DNA from: Candidatus Leptofilum gracile
GTDB taxonomy: Bacteria > Chloroflexota > Anaerolineae > Promineifilales > Promineifilaceae
NCBI GenBank assembly: GCA_016713825.1
Contig: JADJOJ010000001.1
Span: 558,001 to 622,000, forward strand
Length of the DNA stretch: 64,000 nucleotides
Direction of reading: 5' to 3'
A program made the position numbers and the translations under genes. Numbering within the stretch: the stretch's first letter is position 1; each line of letters begins with the position of its first letter. Below the pieces are notes generated by a model. The model saw only the letters and a program-made list of their open reading frames with translations, made no database searches and had not been told where the DNA came from. This document shows positions 7,572 to 15,522 of the stretch, one piece after another.

Positions 7572-7913
7572 GTGGCTTCTGTGGCAAAACAAAAATTGAT
7601 GCGTAAAAAAAAGAACCAACCGACCCGGCCCAAACATGTGCCCCAGCGCAGTTGCTTTGTTTGTCGCCAAAAACGGGACAAACGGCAGCTGACGCGCCTG
7701 GTGCGCACGCCCGAAGGCCCCGTGGTAGTAGACCCCACCGGCAAGCAAAACGGCCGTGGTGCCTACCTGTGTGCTGACCCGGTCTGCTGGGACAAAGTGT
7801 TGGCAAACGGCCGTTTGCTCAACCAGGCATTAAAAACAGAACTGTCCGCCGACGACCTGGCAACCATTGCCACCCACCGGCCGGCGAAGGCTCCACAAAC
7901 AGAGCCAAAATAA
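7572..7913 (+). CDS. rnpM: YlxR/RnpM family RNA-binding protein
   Basis: A small basic protein of the DUF448/YlxR family. It has the hallmark VPQRSCFVCRQKRDKRQLTRLVR near the N-terminus, then VVVDPTGKQNGRGAYLCADPVCWDKVL. In Bacillus the homologue modulates RNase P. Its place between nusA and infB is the conserved one, although it is 258 bases from nusA rather than overlapping. The open frame begins at GTG 7572; the ATG at 7599 (MRKKKNQPTRPK) fits homologue length equally well. Neither has a clear ribosome site, so the start is open. Confidence 0.9.
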   Translation: MASVAKQKLMRKKKNQPTRPKHVPQRSCFVCRQKRDKRQLTRLVRTPEGPVVVDPTGKQNGRGAYLCADPVCWDKVLANGRLLNQALKTELSADDLATIATHRPAKAPQTEPK

Positions 7914-7959
7914 TTGTTTCAATAAAACTGGTTACCAGTTTGTATGAGGAAGGGTGAAA

Positions 7960-9756
7960 ATGACGACAACAAAAGCACCAATACAACTACCGAACTTCAT
8001 CTCCGTCCGGGAATTGTCGGATCTGATGGGCGTGAGCCCAATCAACGTCATCAAAGAGTTGATGAACAATGGCATCATGGCCAACATCAACCAGGAGATC
8101 GACTTTGATACCGCCGCCATCGTGGCTGAGGAAATGGGATATGAAGTTATTTCTGACACGGTTGAAGAGGTGGAAGAAGTAGAAGATGCGGCCGAACAGC
8201 CCAAGTGGCGTCAGGTTCTGGCCAGCGAAAAAGAAGCCGACCTTGAGCCGCGTCCGCCCGTCATCACCATGCTCGGTCACGTTGATCACGGCAAAACTTC
8301 CCTGCTAGACATTATTCGCGAAGCCAAAGTACAGCAAGGCGAAGCAGGTGGCATTACCCAGCACATCGGTGCCTACCAGGCCCAAAAAAGCGGTCAGCTC
8401 ATCACCTTTCTAGACACCCCCGGCCATGAAGCCTTTACCGCCATGCGCGCCCGTGGGGCCCAGGCCACCGACATCGCCATTTTGGTAGTGGCCGCCGACG
8501 ACGGCGTTATGCCGCAAACAAAAGAAGCCGCCGACCACGCCCGCGCCGCCCGCGTGCCTATCATCGTCGCCATGAACAAGATCGACCTGCCCGCGGCCAA
8601 CCCCAACAAAGTGTTTCAGCAGCTCAGCGAAATTGGGCTGGTGCCAGACGAATGGGATGGCGACACGATGGTGGTGCCCGTCTCTGCCAAAGAAAAGCTG
8701 GGCATCGACGACCTGCTAGAAGGCATTCTGCTGGTGGCAGAAGATATTCGGCCACGGGCCAACCCCAACGCCTCGGCTACAGGAACGGTGCTAGAAGCCC
8801 GCATTGAGCGCGGTCGGGGCATTATGGCTACGCTGCTGGTGCAAAACGGCACCCTCAAACATGGCGACACGCTGCTGATTGGTGAGCATTACGGCCGTAT
8901 CAAAGCCATGTTCGACTTCCGCGGCCAAACCACCAAAGCAGCTGGCCCCTCTACCCCCGTTTCCGTCGCTGGCCTCAACGGCATGCCCCAGGCAGGTGAC
9001 CAGTTCATCATCGTCAAGTCTGAAAAAGACGCCCGCAAAATTGTGGCCGACCTGGAAGAGCAAGGCCGTCTGGGTAAAGTTGTTGTTGAACGCAAAGTGA
9101 GCCTCGAAGATTTCTTCAGCCGTCTGCAAGAAGGAGAAAGCAAAACGCTCAACCTCATCGTTAAGGCCGATGTACAAGGCTCCCTGGAACCAATCGTCAA
9201 CAGCCTGAACAAGATTGGCGCAGCCAACGACGAAGTCACGCTAGACATCTTGCTGGCCAGCACCGGCAATATCACCGAATTCGACGTGATGCTCGCCTCC
9301 GCATCCGACGCCGTGATTTTGGGCTTCAATGTGGGAGCCGATCCCATCGCCCGCAACGCCGCCAACAGTGAACAGGTGCAGATCAACACCTACGACGTCA
9401 TCTACAAGCTGTTTGAAGACGTGGAAAAAGCGATGCGCGGCATGCTCGCCCCAGTCTACACCGACCGCATTATTGGCCGGGCAGAGGTGCGCGAAGTGTT
9501 CCGCATCCGCACCGTTGGGGCTATTGCCGGTTCCTTCATGCGCACCGGCGAAGCGCGGCGCAATTCCAAAGCACGTCTCATCCGCCAAAACAAGCTCTTG
9601 TTCGATGGCAAAGTGGGCAGCTTGAAGCACCTGCAAGACAACGTGCGCGAAGTACGCACCGGCTTTGAATTTGGTGTTAGCCTTGATGGCTGGAGCGATT
9701 ACCAAAAGGGCGACATCATCGAATTTTATGTAACCGAACGAGTCGAAAATGAGTAA
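7960..9756 (+). CDS. infB: Translation initiation factor IF-2, short form
   Basis: A 598-residue GTPase that brings initiator tRNA to the 30S subunit. Residues about 10-60 hold one IF2-N module (SVRELSDLMGVSPINVIKELMNNGIMANINQEID). The G domain begins near residue 105 with GHVDHGKTSL (G1), then DTPGHEAFT (G3) and MNKIDLP (G4). Domains II-IV follow, including GFNVGADPIARNAANSE and the C-terminal fMet-tRNA-binding region. It lacks the long variable N-terminus of the 890-residue E. coli protein. ATG 7960 is preferred over GTG 7954, because AGGAAGG then sits 6 bases upstream. The end overlaps rbfA by 8 bases, which implies coupled translation. Confidence 0.97.
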   Translation: MTTTKAPIQLPNFISVRELSDLMGVSPINVIKELMNNGIMANINQEIDFDTAAIVAEEMGYEVISDTVEEVEEVEDAAEQPKWRQVLASEKEADLEPRPPVITMLGHVDHGKTSLLDIIREAKVQQGEAGGITQHIGAYQAQKSGQLITFLDTPGHEAFTAMRARGAQATDIAILVVAADDGVMPQTKEAADHARAARVPIIVAMNKIDLPAANPNKVFQQLSEIGLVPDEWDGDTMVVPVSAKEKLGIDDLLEGILLVAEDIRPRANPNASATGTVLEARIERGRGIMATLLVQNGTLKHGDTLLIGEHYGRIKAMFDFRGQTTKAAGPSTPVSVAGLNGMPQAGDQFIIVKSEKDARKIVADLEEQGRLGKVVVERKVSLEDFFSRLQEGESKTLNLIVKADVQGSLEPIVNSLNKIGAANDEVTLDILLASTGNITEFDVMLASASDAVILGFNVGADPIARNAANSEQVQINTYDVIYKLFEDVEKAMRGMLAPVYTDRIIGRAEVREVFRIRTVGAIAGSFMRTGEARRNSKARLIRQNKLLFDGKVGSLKHLQDNVREVRTGFEFGVSLDGWSDYQKGDIIEFYVTERVENE

Positions 9757-10135
9757 GATACGTCAACAGAGGACGGCCGAACAGCTTCGCATTGTGCTGA
9801 GCGACCTGTTCCTGCGTGAATTAAGTGACCCGCGCCTGCACGGTATTACCGTGACAGACGTAAAAATCGACCGCGAGCTGGAGCATGCCGACATTTACGT
9901 CAGTGCCCTGGGGGATGAATCCCGCGAGGCAGAAGTGATGACCGCCCTGGGCAGTGCCGAAGGGTTTCTGCGTCGGGAGTTGGCCAGCCGTATTCGCTTG
10001 CGGAAGGTTCCCCAGCTTCATCTGCATTGGGACCCATCGCTGGCGCACATCCAGGAAGTGGAATCGATTCTAGACAACCTGGATATTCCCCCGGCGGAAG
10101 ACGAAGAACAAGAGAGTGGGGATTTAGTTGATTGA
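9749..10135 (+). CDS. rbfA: Ribosome-binding factor A
   Basis: A 128-residue 30S maturation factor with a KH-like fold: MSKIRQQRTAEQLRIVLSDLFLRELSDPRLHGITVTDVKIDRELEHADIYVS, then RRELASRIRLRKVPQLHLHWDPSLAHIQEVESILDNL, the conserved helix and strand that contact 16S rRNA. Length is normal. The start ATG lies inside the end of infB (8-base overlap), the classic infB-rbfA arrangement. The last 20 residues are acidic (PPAEDEEQESGDLVD). Confidence 0.95.
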   Translation: MSKIRQQRTAEQLRIVLSDLFLRELSDPRLHGITVTDVKIDRELEHADIYVSALGDESREAEVMTALGSAEGFLRRELASRIRLRKVPQLHLHWDPSLAHIQEVESILDNLDIPPAEDEEQESGDLVD

Positions 10136-10148
10136 CCGACAAAACTTG

Positions 10149-10231
10149 TTTAACCGCAAAGAGAACGCGGAGAGCGCAGAGAAAAACGAAGGAAAAATCT
10201 CTGCGTCCTTTGCACCCGTTGCGGTAGAAAA
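10149..10231. repeat. Tandem-word hairpin, GCAAAGAGAACGCGGAGAGC family
   Basis: Left arm ACCGCAAAG..GCGGAGAGCGCAGAG, right arm CTCTGCGTCCTTTGCACCCGTTGCGGT. This is an imperfect inverted repeat filling most of the rbfA-nrnA gap. The remaining bases to 10303 hold only the AAAAAAGGA ribosome site of nrnA. Confidence 0.7.
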
Positions 10232-10309
10232 CTGAGATTTGTCCGTTAAGCAGGCGCATTTCCGATCGCCAATCTCTACTCTCTAAAAACGCACAAAAAA
10301 GGATTGACA

Positions 10310-11302
10310 TTGCACCCAACTGAGAAAGCAATTTTTACGGCCGTTCAGCAAGCCCACAAAATTTTGGTCATCTCCCACGTCGGGCCAGATGGGGATGCGC
10401 TGGGGTCACTTACGGCCGTTGGCGTCGCCCTGCGCCAACTGGGCAAAGACGCTACCCTACTCTGCGATGACCCCGTGCCTGAACGGTTCAGTTACCTCCC
10501 CCTGGCCGACAAAATCCAGCCGCCCAATGAGCACCGTCCTACCAAATACGACCTGCTCATTGCCGTAGACTGCGGCGACGAGACGCGCATGGGCCAAAGC
10601 TATGCCAGCCTGCCAGAGACCGTGCCCACCATCATCAACATCGACCATCACGTCACCAACACCTACTTTGGCGACATTCAGCACGTGGTGCCCGACGCCG
10701 TCTCGGCCACCGAGATTTTGTACGACCTGTTCAAGCATAACGGCCTCACGATCACCACCGACCTGGCCATGTGCCTGCTCACCGGCCTCGTTACCGACAC
10801 GCTCGGCTTCCGCACCGTAGGCGTCACCGCCAAAACGCTGCGCATCGCCAGCGAACTGGTAGACGCCGGGGCCGATCTACCGCTGATCACCATGCAGGGG
10901 TTGAGTACAAAACCGTTTTCCACCGCCCAGCTGTGGCAAATTGGCCTCAACAACATGCGCCTGGAAGATGGCCTCATCTGGACCAAAATCAACAACAGCC
11001 AGCGAGTCGCAATCGGCTACCACAACACCAGCACTGGAGGATTGGTTAACTTTTTGGGCAACGTCAACCAGGCGGCCATCAGTGCGGTATTGCTAGAAAT
11101 GGGCGACGGCACCGTGCGCGTGGGCTTCCGCTGCAATCCGCCCTACAGCGTCTCTGAGCTGGCGCTGAATTTGGGCGGCGGTGGCCATCCGCTGGCCGCG
11201 GGCTGTTCGCTGGATGGCCCGCTAGACAAAGCAGAGGCGCTGGTGGTGGCCATGAGCAAAGAAACGATTCGCCAGCAGCAGGCCAGCTTTACTGAAGATT
11301 AA
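10310..11302 (+). CDS. nrnA: DHH-family oligoribonuclease / pAp phosphatase (NrnA-like)
   Basis: A 330-residue DHH-DHHA1 phosphoesterase that degrades nanoRNAs and may remove phosphate from pAp. DHH motifs are ISHVGPDGDALGS near the N-terminus, AVDCGDE, and INIDHHVTNTYFG. The C-terminal DHHA1 domain ends in GGGGHPLAAGCSL, the substrate-clamp motif. The start is probably TTG at 10310, 6 bases after AAAAAAGGA; an in-frame TTG at 10304 abuts the ribosome site and is too close. nrnA next to rbfA and truB is a common bacterial order (rbfA-nrnA-truB-ribF), which supports the call. Confidence 0.93.
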   Translation: MHPTEKAIFTAVQQAHKILVISHVGPDGDALGSLTAVGVALRQLGKDATLLCDDPVPERFSYLPLADKIQPPNEHRPTKYDLLIAVDCGDETRMGQSYASLPETVPTIINIDHHVTNTYFGDIQHVVPDAVSATEILYDLFKHNGLTITTDLAMCLLTGLVTDTLGFRTVGVTAKTLRIASELVDAGADLPLITMQGLSTKPFSTAQLWQIGLNNMRLEDGLIWTKINNSQRVAIGYHNTSTGGLVNFLGNVNQAAISAVLLEMGDGTVRVGFRCNPPYSVSELALNLGGGGHPLAAGCSLDGPLDKAEALVVAMSKETIRQQQASFTED

Positions 11303-11315
11303 TCCACAGATTTTG

Positions 11316-11353
11316 CAGCGTTACACAGATTTTATTTTCTCTGTGTAACGCTG
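11316..11353. repeat. Perfect 14-bp hairpin between nrnA and truB
   Basis: CAGCGTTACACAGA (11316-11329) and TCTGTGTAACGCTG (11340-11353), loop 10. This is one of the CACAGATT-type hairpins; further words extend both arms. Confidence 0.7.
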
Positions 11354-11400
11354 TGCTCCTTTGTGCAGCTCTGTGTTCCAAGATTCCTACGGATTTCACA

Positions 11401-12282
11401 ATGAGTGATTTAAGCGGCATTTTGTGCGTGAACAAACCGCTGGGCCTGACCTCGCACGATGTGGTGGGGCGCGTGCGGCGGCTGGCGGGGCTGCGCCGCG
11501 TGGGGCACGCGGGCACGCTGGACCCGCTGGCAACAGGCGTGCTGCTGCTGGCATTGGGCCGCGCCGCCCGCCTGATTGAATATTTGGTGGGGCATGACAA
11601 GGTGTACGAAACCACCGTGCGCCTGGGCCAAACCACCGCCACCTACGATGCCGAGGGGGACGTGCTGGAGGAACGGCCGTTCCTCCACCTCACCCTCTCC
11701 CAAATCGAAGAAGCCCTAACCCCGTTTCGCGGCGACATTTTGCAGCAGCCGCCCATCTACTCCGCCATCAAGCAGGGCGGGCAGCCGCTGTACAAACTGG
11801 CGCGGCAGGGCAAAACGGATGTGGAACGGCCGTATCGCCCCGTCACCATTCACCAACTCACCCTGCTGAGCTGGGAACCGCCCCACCTTGCCTTGCGCAT
11901 TGGCTGCTCCTCCGGCACCTACATTCGCTCATTGGGGTATGATTTGGGCGAGGCGCTGGGCTGCGGCGGCCACCTGAGCGGCCTGCGGCGGCTGGCGGTG
12001 GGCGATTTTGGGTTGGAGACGGCCGTTCCCCTGGATGATCTTACGCCTGACAACATTACCGCTCACTTGCTGCCGCCAGATACGGCCGTGCGCCACCTGC
12101 CCCGCCTGAATTTGCCAGAAACGGCCGCTGCCGACCTCCTGCAAGGCAAACCCATCGCCCAAACCAACGAGCCATCGGCCGAGCTGGTACGCGCCTACGG
12201 GCCAGACGGCCACTTTTTGGGCATCGTCACCGCCGAAGGGGACCAGTGGCGCGCCCACAAAATGTTCCCTGCCGTTCCCTAA
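11401..12282 (+). CDS. truB: tRNA pseudouridine(55) synthase
   Basis: A 293-residue enzyme that converts uridine 55 in the T-loop of tRNAs to pseudouridine. GILCVNKPLGLTSHDVV opens the protein. The catalytic aspartate is D41 in VGHAGTLDPLATGVLLL, and KVYETTVRLGQTTATYDAEG plus PIYSAIKQGGQPLYKLARQG are the TruB family blocks. The frame is open further upstream, but ATG 11401 starts exactly where homologues begin and the earlier codons overlap the intergenic hairpin. It lies between nrnA and ribF in the standard order. Confidence 0.95.
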   Translation: MSDLSGILCVNKPLGLTSHDVVGRVRRLAGLRRVGHAGTLDPLATGVLLLALGRAARLIEYLVGHDKVYETTVRLGQTTATYDAEGDVLEERPFLHLTLSQIEEALTPFRGDILQQPPIYSAIKQGGQPLYKLARQGKTDVERPYRPVTIHQLTLLSWEPPHLALRIGCSSGTYIRSLGYDLGEALGCGGHLSGLRRLAVGDFGLETAVPLDDLTPDNITAHLLPPDTAVRHLPRLNLPETAAADLLQGKPIAQTNEPSAELVRAYGPDGHFLGIVTAEGDQWRAHKMFPAVP

Positions 12283-12291
12283 CTGGGTGAA

Positions 12292-12330
12292 GAAAGACCT
12301 CATTTTTTAAGCGAAAGACCTCATTTTTTA
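12292..12330 (+). repeat. Two tandem 18-base copies of GAAAGACCTCATTTTTTA
   Basis: Identical copies occur at 12292-12309 and 12313-12330, just after the truB stop. Each ends in a T-run but has no hairpin of its own. The rest of the 180-base gap shows an imperfect AAGGAAC/CTTCCT inverted repeat. Confidence 0.75.
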
Positions 12331-12448
12331 TAGGAAGGAACGAAGGGACAAAGGAACAAAAGAAAAAACTTTGTGTCTTCCTGCCTTACGCGCCTTCGTA
12401 TTTAAGTTCTTCCCCCTAACATGACTGTCTAGCGAGAAATCATTTTGG

Positions 12449-12454
12449 TACAAT
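12449..12454 (+). promoter_or_regulatory. -10 box immediately before ribF
   Basis: TACAAT ends 8 bases before the ATG of ribF, so the transcript would begin at or within about one base of the start codon. No ribosome site is present. The same 14-base context GGTACAATCCCCTC precedes xth at 58943-58956. Confidence 0.5.
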
Positions 12455-12462
12455 CCCCTCCT

Positions 12463-13389
12463 ATGGTAACCCGTGTTGAACAACTCTCTGACGTAACCGA
12501 GCGTGTGCCGACTTTTGTGGCCGTTGGCTCGTTTGATGGCGTGCATTTGGGGCACCGGGCGGTGCTGCAAGCGATGATTTCTGAGGCCAAGGCAGTGGGA
12601 GCACGAACGGCCGTTCTCACCTTTTTCCCGCATCCCAAGCGCGTGCTCCAACAGATGATCGAGCCATACTACCTGGGCACGCTCGACGAGCGCGTGGGCC
12701 TGCTGGCCAGCCTGGGCATCGACCTCATCATCACCCATCCGTTTAACGATACTGTGCGCCACACCCGCGCCGCCACCTTTGTGGATGAGCTGTGCCGCTA
12801 CCTGGACATGCGCCAGCTGTGGGGCGGCAATTTTGCCCTGGGCTACAAGCGCGAAGGCGACATTCCCTTTTTACGGGCCCTGGGCGCGGAACGAGGCTAC
12901 ACCGTACAGCAGGTAGAAGCGATGGTGCTCTGGCAGGGAGAGCGCGTCAGCAGCAGCCGCATCCGACGCAGCTTGCTGGAGGGTGATTTGGCCGAGGTGA
13001 ATGGTTGTTTGGGACGGCCGTACTGCGTCAGCGGCACCGTCGTCGAGGGCAAAAAGCTGGGCCGCACCATTGGCTTCCCCACGGCCAACGTGGGGTTTTG
13101 GCACGAGCAGCTGCTGCCATCCAACGGCGTGTACGCCACCACCGCCTGGCTGGGCAATGAGCGCCATCTGGCCGCCACCAACGTCGGCGTGCGCCCCACC
13201 GTCAACGGCCATGCAGTCACCGTAGAAGCCCACCTGCTCGATTTTGATGCGGATATTTACGGCCGTACCCTCCGCCTGGAATTCATCGACCGCATTCGCC
13301 CCGAAATGAAGTTTGCTGGCCTGGACGCCCTCAAAGCTCAAATTGCGGCGGATGTGGCCCAGGTGCGGCAGCTTTTGGCAAGTCGTTAA
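12463..13389 (+). CDS. ribF: Bifunctional riboflavin kinase / FAD synthetase
   Basis: A 308-residue enzyme that makes FMN and then FAD. The N-terminal nucleotidyltransferase half carries GSFDGVHLGHRAVL and later SSSRIRRSLLEG. The C-terminal riboflavin kinase half carries PYCVSGTVVEGKKLGRTIGFPTANV, NGVYATTAWL and TNVGVRPTV. ATG 12463 (MVTRVEQL) is used, because it follows the TACAAT box and matches homologue length; an in-frame ATG six codons earlier lies within the -10 region. The short leader and lack of a Shine-Dalgarno sequence suggest a leaderless message. Confidence 0.95.
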   Translation: MVTRVEQLSDVTERVPTFVAVGSFDGVHLGHRAVLQAMISEAKAVGARTAVLTFFPHPKRVLQQMIEPYYLGTLDERVGLLASLGIDLIITHPFNDTVRHTRAATFVDELCRYLDMRQLWGGNFALGYKREGDIPFLRALGAERGYTVQQVEAMVLWQGERVSSSRIRRSLLEGDLAEVNGCLGRPYCVSGTVVEGKKLGRTIGFPTANVGFWHEQLLPSNGVYATTAWLGNERHLAATNVGVRPTVNGHAVTVEAHLLDFDADIYGRTLRLEFIDRIRPEMKFAGLDALKAQIAADVAQVRQLLASR

Positions 13390-13422
13390 AAATTCAAGCT
13401 AGCCATCATACCAACTAAAAAT

Positions 13423-13478
13423 CAAAGATTACGCAGATTACGCAGCTAAAAATCTGTCCAATCTGCGAAATCTGTTGA
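13423..13478. repeat. Tandem-word hairpin, GATTACGCAGATTACGCAG family
   Basis: CAAAGATT-ACGCAGATT-ACGCAG on the left arm, AATCTGTCC-AATCTGCG-AAATCTG on the right. It fills the ribF-methyltransferase gap. Confidence 0.7.
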
Positions 13479-13502
13479 TAAAATTTCAAAAAAAGCACCT
13501 TC

Positions 13503-14708
13503 ATGCAAGAGAACTACTTCAAAAAAACGCTCACCTTCAAGCACGATGACCAGACGCTGCAATTTCGCGTGTCGCAGGAGCTGTTTAGCAGCCACGAGGT
13601 AGATGCCGGCACGCGCTTTTTGCTGCGCACGCTGGACCGGCTGCCAATGGCCGACGTGCGGCGCGTGCTGGACGTGGGCTGCGGCTACGGCCCCCTGGGG
13701 CTGACGCTGGCCCGACTAGACAAGCGCCGCACCGTCCATCTGGTGGATCGCGACGCGCTGGCGGTGGATTTTGCCCAACAAAACGCCGCGCTCAACAATT
13801 TACATAACGTTTCGGTTTACGGCAGCCTGGGCTACGATGCGGTGCCTGAGCGCGACTTTGACCTGATTGTTTCCAACGTGCCCGGCAAAGCGGGGGAAGA
13901 GGTGATTGCCCATCTGGTGCGTGGGGTACGGCCGTTCCTCACCCCCACCGGTCACGCCGCCATCGTGGTGGTAACCCCGCTGGTGCCGCTGGTGGAGCAA
14001 ACCCTGGCCGCGATGGCGGATTGTGTCGTTACCTTCAAAGAATCCACTGCCAATCACGCCGTCTTCCATTACCATTTCACCGCCCCCGGCGATGACACGC
14101 CGCAGCCTGCCTTTGCCAGCGGCCTATTTTGGCGGGACACGGTGGCGATTGATTACAAAAAGCTGAAGTTTGGGGTGCAAACGGCCGTTGGCCTGCCAGA
14201 ATTCGATACCCTCGGTTTTGCCACCCGGCTGCTCTTCAATTTGCTCAACGATTTGCCAGAGGGGCCAGTTGAGCAGTTGTGGGTCGTGAATCCGGGGCAG
14301 GGACATACGGCCGTTGCCGCCTGGCTCTCCCTACACCCCCAACAGATCACCCTGGTAGACCGGGATTTGCTGGCCCTGCAAACCACCACCTACAATTTGC
14401 AGCAAAACGGCTGCCCCGTGGAGCGCATCCACAGCCACCACCAAATCGGGCTGCCGCCGCTGGCTGCGCCCGCCAACCTCATCCTCCACCCCCTGCGCGA
14501 CAGCGAAGGCCCCAAACTGGCCATCGCCCGCCTCAATCTGCTGGCTGAACAGCTCGCCCCCAACGGCACCATCCTCATCGCTGCCAACTCACACCTCATC
14601 TCCCAAGTAGAGCAGCAGATGAAAAAAAGCAAGCACCTCAAACCCCACAAACGCAAAAAGCGCAAAGGGTTCAGCGCCCTCAGCGCCCTCAGCATTCTGC
14701 AAAAATGA
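13503..14708 (+). CDS. Class I SAM-dependent methyltransferase with two tandem domains (RsmC/RlmG-like)
   Basis: A 401-residue protein. The first half contains an intact SAM-binding loop RRVLDVGCGYGPLGLTLA, acidic motif VHLVDRDALAV, and VSNVPGK where rRNA guanine-N2 methyltransferases have N-P-P-F/Y. The second half repeats the fold: TVAIDYKKLKFGVQTAVGLPEFDTLGFATRLLF, then VVNPGQGHTAVAAW and ITLVDRDLLAL, but the glycine loop is degraded. RsmC and RlmG also have two domains, but there the N-terminal copy is the degenerate one, so the order looks reversed here. The C-terminus is highly basic (KKSKHLKPHKRKKRKG), fitting RNA binding. The target is not assigned. Confidence 0.8.
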   Translation: MQENYFKKTLTFKHDDQTLQFRVSQELFSSHEVDAGTRFLLRTLDRLPMADVRRVLDVGCGYGPLGLTLARLDKRRTVHLVDRDALAVDFAQQNAALNNLHNVSVYGSLGYDAVPERDFDLIVSNVPGKAGEEVIAHLVRGVRPFLTPTGHAAIVVVTPLVPLVEQTLAAMADCVVTFKESTANHAVFHYHFTAPGDDTPQPAFASGLFWRDTVAIDYKKLKFGVQTAVGLPEFDTLGFATRLLFNLLNDLPEGPVEQLWVVNPGQGHTAVAAWLSLHPQQITLVDRDLLALQTTTYNLQQNGCPVERIHSHHQIGLPPLAAPANLILHPLRDSEGPKLAIARLNLLAEQLAPNGTILIAANSHLISQVEQQMKKSKHLKPHKRKKRKGFSALSALSILQK

Positions 14709-14735
14709 GTTTCGTCATGTCCCAAATATGACAAT

Positions 14736-14771
14736 ATTCTGTTTGTTCAGTATTGACCGAACAAACAGAAT
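14736..14771. promoter_or_regulatory. Operator-like perfect palindrome before the GbsR-family regulator
   Basis: ATTCTGTTTGTTC (14736-14748) and GAACAAACAGAAT (14759-14771) are perfect 13-bp inverted repeats 10 bases apart. TTGACC at 14753-14758 and TAATAT at 14776-14781 form a 17-base-spaced promoter that the right arm overlaps. This is the expected layout of an autorepression site for the regulator at 14918. Confidence 0.7.
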
Positions 14772-14820
14772 CTACTAATATTCAGCCATTCTTTTCAAGC
14801 ATTACCTTACCAAAAATTGC

Positions 14821-14887
14821 GTCATACCCGCGAAGGCGGGTATCCATTCTGCAAATAAGAGTGGATTCCCGCATTTGCGGGAATGAC
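14821..14887. repeat. Double CCCGCGAAGGCGGG / TTCCCGCATTTGCGGGAA repeat
   Basis: Two adjacent hairpins of the widespread CCCGCnnnGCGGG repeat type, together forming a larger inverted repeat bounded by GTCAT and ATGAC. It lies in the leader of the GbsR-like gene. A further copy lies at 58883-58901. Confidence 0.8.
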
Positions 14888-14917
14888 AGGCACAATTGCG
14901 AAAAGGAGGCACGCTTT

Positions 14918-15391
14918 TTGAGCAATCAAGATGAGCAACTGCTGCATTACGTAGAAGAGTTTGGCCTGTTCTTTGAACAATTTGGCCTGGCCCGGACGGC
15001 CGGACGCATGCTGGGCTGGCTGCTCGTTTGTGACCCACCACACCAAACGATGGATGAACTGATGGAGGTGTTGCAGGTGAGCAAAAGTTCCATCAGCACC
15101 ACCAGCCGAATGCTCATCCAATCCGGTTTGGTGAATAAAGTAAGCTTTCCTGGCGAGCGTAAAGATTTTTACCGCGTCAGCGACGATGCCTGGGTAAAGG
15201 CGTGGTTGGCCCGGAACCATCAGACCATCGCCATGCGCCAACTGGCCGATCGGGGTCTGGCCCTTTTGCCCGAAGCTGAATTGGACCGGCGCAGTCGTTT
15301 AGAAACGATGCGTGACCTGTACAAGTTTCTGGAAGAGGAACTACCCAAACTGACCGAACGCTGGCTGGAAGAACGGGCAAAATCCGCCTGA
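14918..15391 (+). CDS. GbsR/MarR-type transcriptional regulator
   Basis: A 157-residue regulator. Residues about 20-80 form the winged helix (ARTAGRMLGWLLVCDPPHQTMDELMEVLQVSKSSISTTSRMLIQSGLVNKVSFPGERKDFYRV), typical of the GbsR branch of MarR proteins, which control transporter genes in response to small molecules. The start is TTG 14918, with AAAGGAGG 8 bases upstream; the longer open frame translates the CCCGC repeat and is not coding. The next genes are an ABC-2 ATPase and permease, so it most likely represses that exporter and itself through the palindrome at 14736-14771. Confidence 0.85.
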   Translation: MSNQDEQLLHYVEEFGLFFEQFGLARTAGRMLGWLLVCDPPHQTMDELMEVLQVSKSSISTTSRMLIQSGLVNKVSFPGERKDFYRVSDDAWVKAWLARNHQTIAMRQLADRGLALLPEAELDRRSRLETMRDLYKFLEEELPKLTERWLEERAKSA

Positions 15392-15522
15392 CTCACTTGC
15401 TTCGTAGCTAAAGAAAAGGTAATCCTTTACCGATTGGCTCTTCTTTGTCTATTCCGCGAGCGGGGCAGGGCAATTGGGCAACCACCAACTCGCCACTATT
15501 TGTACTTTTTTTGGAGAAGACT

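Noticed and set aside
14753..14917. N-terminal extension of the GbsR-like regulator (TEQTESTNIQPFFSS..)
   Set aside because: It translates the CCCGC repeat and the operator; TTG 14918 has a perfect ribosome site.
15445..15522. Upstream extension of the ABC-2 ATPase
   Set aside because: ATG 15523 has GGAGAAG and starts at the family N-terminus; the extension is low-quality sequence.
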